Positions 60,201 to 64,000 of a DNA stretch of 64,000 bases are shown in pieces. The notes below the pieces were generated by a model. That model did not search any database. It saw only the letters and a program-made list of their open reading frames with translations, and had not been told where the DNA came from. A program made the translations under genes and the position numbers. Within the stretch, counting starts at the first letter, position 1. Each line of letters starts with the position of its first letter. Source of the DNA: Ancylomarina salipaludis (GTDB lineage: Bacteria; Bacteroidota; Bacteroidia; Bacteroidales; Marinifilaceae); assembly GCF_004122035.1 (NCBI RefSeq), contig NZ_SAXA01000004.1, forward strand, positions 1 to 64,000, read 5' to 3'.

Positions 60201-60512
60201 CAGAAAATTGGTCCTGTGGTCGGCGCACGCACCTGGGGTGGTTTGGTGAAATCATCTGTTCATTATCGCTTGGTCGATGGCGGTGCACTAACAGCTCCTG
60301 ATAATGCCGTATTTGATCCAAACAAAAACGAATGGGTTGGCGAAAACAAGGGAATCGCTCCAACGATAGACGTTCGTCAGGATGCAAAATCATTAAATAA
60401 GGGTATCGATCCACAGCTTGAGCGTGCAGTAAAGGAAGCCCTTTCTCGTTTACCTGAGACAAAAAGGAAAATAACACCACCACCGTTCTCAACACCTGCA
60501 CTTAAGAAGTAG
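57240..60512 (+). CDS. Tricorn protease homologue (S41 family, beta-propeller)
   Basis: A 1090-residue exported protease. A signal peptide (about 1-25) is followed by WD40-like/TolB-type beta-propellers (about 30-540; repeats such as SDPHFSPDGQTIAFTSNRSG), a lysine-rich disordered linker (about 545-580: alternating K, D, E), the C1 domain, a PDZ domain (about 760-860), and the S41 catalytic domain. Catalytic His753 lies in SVGHSFVFGG and Ser976 in NELAGSGGDFFPW, closely matching the Tricorn His746 and Ser965 positions. It degrades oligopeptides, probably in the periplasm. Good length for the family. A terminator follows its stop. Confidence 0.94.
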   Translation: MNDNYLKKLSLFLVCFIVFTAYVQAQGTRLLRQPTLSETHIAYTYAGDLWVSDINGGQTLRLTSTPAVESDPHFSPDGQTIAFTSNRSGVDAVYTVSVTGGELKQLTWYPAASNVRGWTPDGKRVLYASTRETAPSNYDRLWTVSRDGGVSTMLNAQWGTKASFSADAKRIVIDKVRRWDWEWRAYRGGQNTPLIILNLDDSSEKLLPNESTTDVQPVWLGDKIYFLSDRDWAMNIWMYDTKTSELEQITKFKDIDIKSLSGYKNKLVFERDGYLHTYDLASGKTTQLEIELSGDFPWAATRWEDVSDRVASASLSPTGKRAIMSARGEVFTIPVEHGDARNITNNSAAADRAPIWSPKGDKIAWFSDVNGKGYQLMITNQDGLSEPEAISIGESKMAWEPAWSPDGKYIAFTDDDVRIRLIDIEARSIKTIDVGGNNLERGDLGLTWSKDSKWLAYAKSGANNFRRICIWSMADDRVRPITNVLADAFSPAWDADTHHLYFLASTDLALLSGYVNTSVMGAKAPNYEAYVVNLLKKDASPFEPRSDEEKAPKKEDKKETKDKKKDDKSAKAKEKADSLMQIDFNGIERRIIPLPMEKGKYRFILAGTKGTVFIAEASPKGRTSTLHKFDLKEREAKEFVSGVRSVSISADGNQMLTKIGSAWKVIGTKGPNGKSAKALKINLKTQLDRMAEWNQMFEEAWRYQRDYFYDPNMHGRDWNEVYERYTPLIPYIKHRSDLNYVLDQVNGELSVGHSFVFGGDFPKTDRPSVGLLGADLVADGKHWKIKRIYTSESWNPELSSPLDRPGMKVEEGNYIVGVNGKEISNKQDPYMALDGTAGQQTVLHINSKSDFKGSWKITVKPISSERALRQRAWVEDNRRLVDKLSGGRLAYIWVPNTSSNGFISFNRYYFAQQDKEGAVIDERFNGGGLLDDYMVDLMKRETRACLTNEVPNGDPIRLPAGIVGPKVLIINELAGSGGDFFPWVFKHQKIGPVVGARTWGGLVKSSVHYRLVDGGALTAPDNAVFDPNKNEWVGENKGIAPTIDVRQDAKSLNKGIDPQLERAVKEALSRLPETKRKITPPPFSTPALKK

Positions 60513-60536
60513 AACGGGAATAGGTATTGAATATTT

Positions 60537-60576
60537 AGCCGAATCTGAAAATGGTTTTTCAGATTCGGCTTTTTTA
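60537..60576 (+). terminator. Terminator after the Tricorn homologue
   Basis: AGCCGAATCTGAAAA / TTTTCAGATTCGGCT, a 14-15 bp stem with TGGT loop, then TTTTTTA. Confidence 0.9.
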
Positions 60577-60900
60577 TGGGGAATTTATTCTGTGTTATTT
60601 TTTAGTGTTATGATTATGAGATAAGTGTGTATTTGATTTTATACTGTTTTATGGTCGGTGGAATTTACTCGTAAATAAACCCATCAGATTAGTGTTATCT
60701 TTTCTATAGTTTTTATACTTTCGCACTCCCAATCAAAAGAATTCAGAAACCATGTTAGATTAAGTTTGGAGCATTTTGCTTCTTGCCTTGTTGTATCTAA
60801 TCTGTAGGTTTTTATTCTCATGTGATGTCAATATTCTATTGCATTTCTATCTGAATCCCGTTCGAGGATTCATTATATAACTAATATTAATTAATTTAAA
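60577..60900. other. Intergenic region ahead of the antiporter gene
   Basis: About 320 bp, AT-rich. TTATACTTTCGC near 60714 could be a degenerate -7 box, giving a long leader of around 180 nt, but I see no conserved leader structure. Confidence 0.3.
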
Positions 60901-62157
60901 ATGTTTGATTCATTTGTCATCGTACTTGCTTTTTCAGCACTTTTTAGTCTTATTAACACCAAATACCTGAAGTTAAGTCCGACTATTGGGATGATGATAT
61001 TGGCACTTATTATGTCTGTCTTTATTCTTTTAGTTAAAGAGTTTGCACCTTCAGTTTATCAATTTATCCCAACCTTTGAAAGAGATATTCACTTTAGAGA
61101 GTTTCTGCTGGAGATTATTCTGAGTTTTTTACTCTTTGCGGGGGCAATGCACATCAATATTAAAGATTTGCAAAAGCAAAGAAAAGCCGTTTTTGTGTTT
61201 GCGATCTTCGGAACCCTTATTTCGACATTTTTGGTCGGAACCCTAACATTTTATGCGGCTCATTTGTTTTCATTGAACATCCCTTATGTCTATTCTCTTT
61301 TATTTGGGGCGCTCATTTCACCTACTGATCCCATTGCTGTACTTAGTATTTTAAAAAATTACAGTGTGAGAAAAGATTTGCAAATGAATATCGAAGGTGA
61401 GTCTTTGTTTAATGACGGTGTGGGTATGGTTCTTTTTGTTGTGATTTTACAGGTAATAAACAAGGGATATATGAATGTACAGGTTGATGAAGTGATCTTT
61501 TTATTCCTGAGAGAAGCTGTTGGTGGGATTGCTTTTGGATTGTTAATTGGTTTTTTAGGCTTTCAGATTCTAAAAAGAACCGAAAACAATGCGAAGACGC
61601 ATGTTATGCTGAGCATAGTTATGGCATCGGGAGGGTATTCTTTAGCTGAAAATATTCATGTGTCACCTGCTTTGGCCATGGTTGCTGCTGGTTTATATCT
61701 TGGGAATATGATACATAGTAAGGACTATTCCAAAAAGAATATGTTGCAATTGGTGACCTTTTGGGATGTTTTAGATGAAATTTTAAATGGGGTTTTATTT
61801 GTAATGCTTGGATTTTTTATAACATTAATCAACCCTTCAGTGGTTCATATCCCATTTGCAATCATTACAATACTTGTGGTCTTAATAGCAAGGTATATTT
61901 CAGTTTTAGTTCCTTTCCAGTTAATTAAACATTCGAATAAAAAAGTAAACCGAAAAACGATTCTGATCCTGACTTGGGGTGGTTTGCGAGGTGCACTGGG
62001 GATTGCCCTGGCTTTAGCCGTTCCTCCGGAACATTTTGGTGACTTATTTGTCTTTCTGATGTATTCCGTAGCTTTATTTTCAATTATTATTCAAGGATTA
62101 ACAATTGGTAAGTTGGTGAAAAAACTGAATCTGGTTAATCTGAAAGATGTGAAGTAA
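60901..62157 (+). CDS. Cation:proton antiporter, CPA1 family
   Basis: A 418-residue membrane antiporter with 11-13 helices. The CPA1 signatures are GALISPTDPIAVLSILKN (about 138-155) with the essential Asp, EGESLFNDGVGMVLFV (about 165-180), and LTWGGLRGALGIALAL (about 358-373). The ion-binding motif ND rather than DD marks it as an electroneutral CPA1 member (NhaP/NHE-like) exchanging Na+ or K+ for H+. It is the second sodium/proton antiporter in the window. No long C-terminal regulatory tail. Confidence 0.94.
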   Translation: MFDSFVIVLAFSALFSLINTKYLKLSPTIGMMILALIMSVFILLVKEFAPSVYQFIPTFERDIHFREFLLEIILSFLLFAGAMHINIKDLQKQRKAVFVFAIFGTLISTFLVGTLTFYAAHLFSLNIPYVYSLLFGALISPTDPIAVLSILKNYSVRKDLQMNIEGESLFNDGVGMVLFVVILQVINKGYMNVQVDEVIFLFLREAVGGIAFGLLIGFLGFQILKRTENNAKTHVMLSIVMASGGYSLAENIHVSPALAMVAAGLYLGNMIHSKDYSKKNMLQLVTFWDVLDEILNGVLFVMLGFFITLINPSVVHIPFAIITILVVLIARYISVLVPFQLIKHSNKKVNRKTILILTWGGLRGALGIALALAVPPEHFGDLFVFLMYSVALFSIIIQGLTIGKLVKKLNLVNLKDVK

Positions 62158-62199
62158 TAAAACTGATTGAATCTGTGTCAATAGCTTTCTAAGATTCAC

Positions 62200-62236
62200 A
62201 AAAAAAACCGAACTCATATGAGTTCGGATTTTTTTA
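62200..62236. terminator. Bidirectional terminator
   Basis: The perfect palindrome CCGAACTCATATGAGTTCGG (62208-62227) is flanked by A-run and T-run, ending both the antiporter and the convergent sulfatase-fold gene. Confidence 0.9.
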
Positions 62237-62261
62237 TACCTGTTTCTTTTAGAAAAATGAT

Positions 62262-64000
62262 TTATTCCTCTGTGAAATTGTAAAGCTTATTATGGAAGAG
62301 GTAACTCGCCGTTTGGTAATAGGTAATGGCATCTCTTAATTCCTCTTGATTCAGTTTTGTTGTTTGTTGTTCCAAATTGTCAACCTGAAAGGCTTCTGTT
62401 CTTTTTGTTGGAACTTGAAGTGTTAGTTGATTGTGTTGCAACAAACCAATTTTTTGGTAAGTTCCCAAAAGAGCACGATTAGGCTGATCCAACAGAATAT
62501 CTTTACCAAAGAATTTCGATTTGTAATCCATATTTAATAGGCCCAGAATTGTAGGTGCAAAATCGATTTGTGAAGCCAATGTGGTATTTTCCCCCGGTGT
62601 AATAATAGCCGGTGCGTAAACGATTAGTGGAATGTGATATTTCTTGATCGGAAGCGATGTTTTTCCTGCACTCGATGCACAATGGTCAGCAACTACAACA
62701 AAGATGGTGTTCTCAAACCAGGGATGTTTTTTCGCCTCGCGAAAGAATTTAGCTATCGCATAATCGGTGTATTTTACAGCGCCATTTCTTCCCGAGTGAG
62801 ATGGAATGTCAATTCTACCCTCAGGATAGGTATAAGGGCGGTGATTGGACGTTGTCATGATGAAGTTGTGGAAAGGCTGTCCTTTTTTATATAAGCTATC
62901 AGCGACTTGTGTTGCTTTAGCAAACAGGTCTTCATCACATACTCCCCAGGCATTTTCGAACGTAATTTCATCACTTGAGAAATCTTTGTGATCGATAATA
63001 TCATACCCGCTATTTCCAAAGAAATAGTTCATATTATCGAAATAGCCATTGCCTGCATAGATAAAATTATTGGCATAGCCTTTCGATTTTAAAACATTCC
63101 CTAAGGTGAACATGTTTTCGTTATGCGGGCGCTTTACGATAGAAAAACCGGGTGTTGGCGGTAAAGATAGTGTAAGCGCTTCCATGCCTCGAACCGTACG
63201 TGTTCCTGTTGCATAAAAGTTGGTGAAAAATAAGGATTGCAGGGCAATACTATCCAAATTAGGGGTGATGTTGTTTGTGTTACCAAAACGCGTAAAAAAG
63301 GATGCACTCAAACTTTCAACCGTTATCAGCATTACATTATAGTGTTTATTTTCACCTGTGTAAGTAATCTGACGAGTGATATCAAAGACATCATCACTGA
63401 CAAACTCACTGTTTGAGGTTTTTAATAGCTGACGCAGGTGGCTGAAAGCTTCTTTATTATCTATGGTTTTGTAAAAAGCTTTATAATCCAACTCATTGTT
63501 TCTGAAAGCAGAAAAAATCTGGTAAATACCATTGTGGGCCAGTTCGTTGGAGTAGGTGTTGTCCATGATCTCGGCTGTACTCTTATTCACAGAATAGAAA
63601 GCCAGAAGGGGAATGAGCCATAAAATCAGGCTGAGTTTTAAACGCGAAACAAAACGCGACTCCGAATTGATACTTTTATCGAAATGCTTTTTAACAAGGG
63701 CAAAGATACTTGCCGAAAGCAACAACATGCCTAAAATGATAATGGGCATAGGGTATGATTCACGGATGTTCGAAATTACTTCATGTGTATAAACCAGATA
63801 GTCAACGGCAATAAAATTGTAACGCACGCTAAATTCTTCCCAAAAAAACCACTCACCAATACCTGAAAATACAAGTATGCCTATCGTGATAATAAAAAAC
63901 ACATAAGAAATCCATTTGTGTATTTTCGAACTAAATATACGATCCGGAACAATTAGCAGGTAAAATACAAAGGGGATTATAAAGTACGAGATGGTAACCA
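62262..64000 (-). CDS. LtaS-like phosphoglycerol transferase / sulfatase-fold membrane enzyme (5-prime end outside window)
   Basis: The frame stays open from its stop at 62262 to the window edge, so the start lies outside and the visible 579 codons are partial. Several transmembrane helices occupy the N-terminal part, followed by an alkaline-phosphatase/sulfatase-fold domain with VMLITVESLSASFFTRFGN (metal and nucleophile region), NFIYAGNGYFDNMNYFFGNSGYD, MTTSNHRPYTYPEG and the metal-binding VVVADHCASSAGK. This is the LtaS/OpgB superfamily; in Bacteroidota, members modify membrane glycans or lipids with phosphoglycerol-type groups. A GTG at 63902 is in frame but would cut off the first helix. 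Confidence 0.9.
   Translation of the reverse strand, partial: VTISYFIIPFVFYLLIVPDRIFSSKIHKWISYVFFIITIGILVFSGIGEWFFWEEFSVRYNFIAVDYLVYTHEVISNIRESYPMPIIILGMLLLSASIFALVKKHFDKSINSESRFVSRLKLSLILWLIPLLAFYSVNKSTAEIMDNTYSNELAHNGIYQIFSAFRNNELDYKAFYKTIDNKEAFSHLRQLLKTSNSEFVSDDVFDITRQITYTGENKHYNVMLITVESLSASFFTRFGNTNNITPNLDSIALQSLFFTNFYATGTRTVRGMEALTLSLPPTPGFSIVKRPHNENMFTLGNVLKSKGYANNFIYAGNGYFDNMNYFFGNSGYDIIDHKDFSSDEITFENAWGVCDEDLFAKATQVADSLYKKGQPFHNFIMTTSNHRPYTYPEGRIDIPSHSGRNGAVKYTDYAIAKFFREAKKHPWFENTIFVVVADHCASSAGKTSLPIKKYHIPLIVYAPAIITPGENTTLASQIDFAPTILGLLNMDYKSKFFGKDILLDQPNRALLGTYQKIGLLQHNQLTLQVPTKRTEAFQVDNLEQQTTKLNQEELRDAITYYQTASYLFHNKLYNFTEE

Overview
The window is an AT-rich chromosomal segment of a member of the Bacteroidota. 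The evidence is the TAnnTTTG-type -7 promoter boxes, mostly absent Shine-Dalgarno sites, lipoprotein signal peptides, and families typical of the phylum (DUF302, DUF1295, BioG, RluF, Tricorn homologue, small cysteine-rich domain protein). The NhaA and CPA1 sodium/proton antiporters and a sodium-dicarboxylate symporter suggest a marine, anaerobic or facultative member of the Marinilabiliales (Marinifilum/Labilibaculum-like). The genus is an inference.

Layout. 0-8.6 kb: housekeeping genes (Dabb protein, M3 oligopeptidase, YitT, an orphan tryptophan synthase beta chain, GNAT, spondin-domain lipoprotein, DUF302, VTT membrane protein). The orphan trpB is preceded by what reads as a complete ribosome-mediated trp attenuator: a 22-codon leader ORF with tandem Trp codons, an antiterminator and a U-tailed terminator. 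8.7-14.3 kb: a stress module of two universal stress proteins, a HisKA_3 kinase, a NarL-type regulator and NhaA; a GTAGGG-T/A-TTTCCCCC element lies before both the usp genes and nhaA. 14.4-19.2 kb: a TetR-controlled redox regulon (DoxX-like, TetR, atypical SDR, quinone/enone reductase, YqhD-type alcohol dehydrogenase, DJ-1/PfpI protein) with the same AATGAACGTTCATT palindrome before both transcription units. 19.2-29.2 kb: a TPR sensor kinase, a lipocalin, then a lipid-linked run (DAK2-DegV fusion, DUF1295, membrane-tethered peroxiredoxin, PlsY, SRPBCC), a Nudix hydrolase, a truncated haemoglobin and an AAA ATPase. 29.3-36.4 kb: biotin operon bioA-F-G-C-D (no bioB here), a dicarboxylate symporter and RluF.

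37.9-57 kb is the accessory part. A single-domain Y1 (IS200-like/RAYT) transposase is followed by about 1.15 kb of interspersed palindromes in a roughly 315-bp higher-order tandem unit. Then comes an island of mostly unrecognised, single-gene modules (MORN-esterase fusion, coiled-coil protein, membrane proteins, lipoproteins, serine hydrolase, S41 and CPBP proteases). Several are separated by structured spacers with similar ends (AACAA... and ...CAAGT..CGTT), reminiscent of gene cassettes. This stretch also has three single-base frameshifts in G-runs, one duplicated 5-prime gene fragment, a TTGTA microsatellite and a 20-bp-arm palindrome.

57.2-64 kb returns to core genes: a Tricorn-type protease homologue, a CPA1 antiporter and an LtaS-like sulfatase-fold enzyme that runs off the right edge. 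No tRNA, rRNA or CRISPR array was seen. Functional calls rest on motif reading only; no database search was run.
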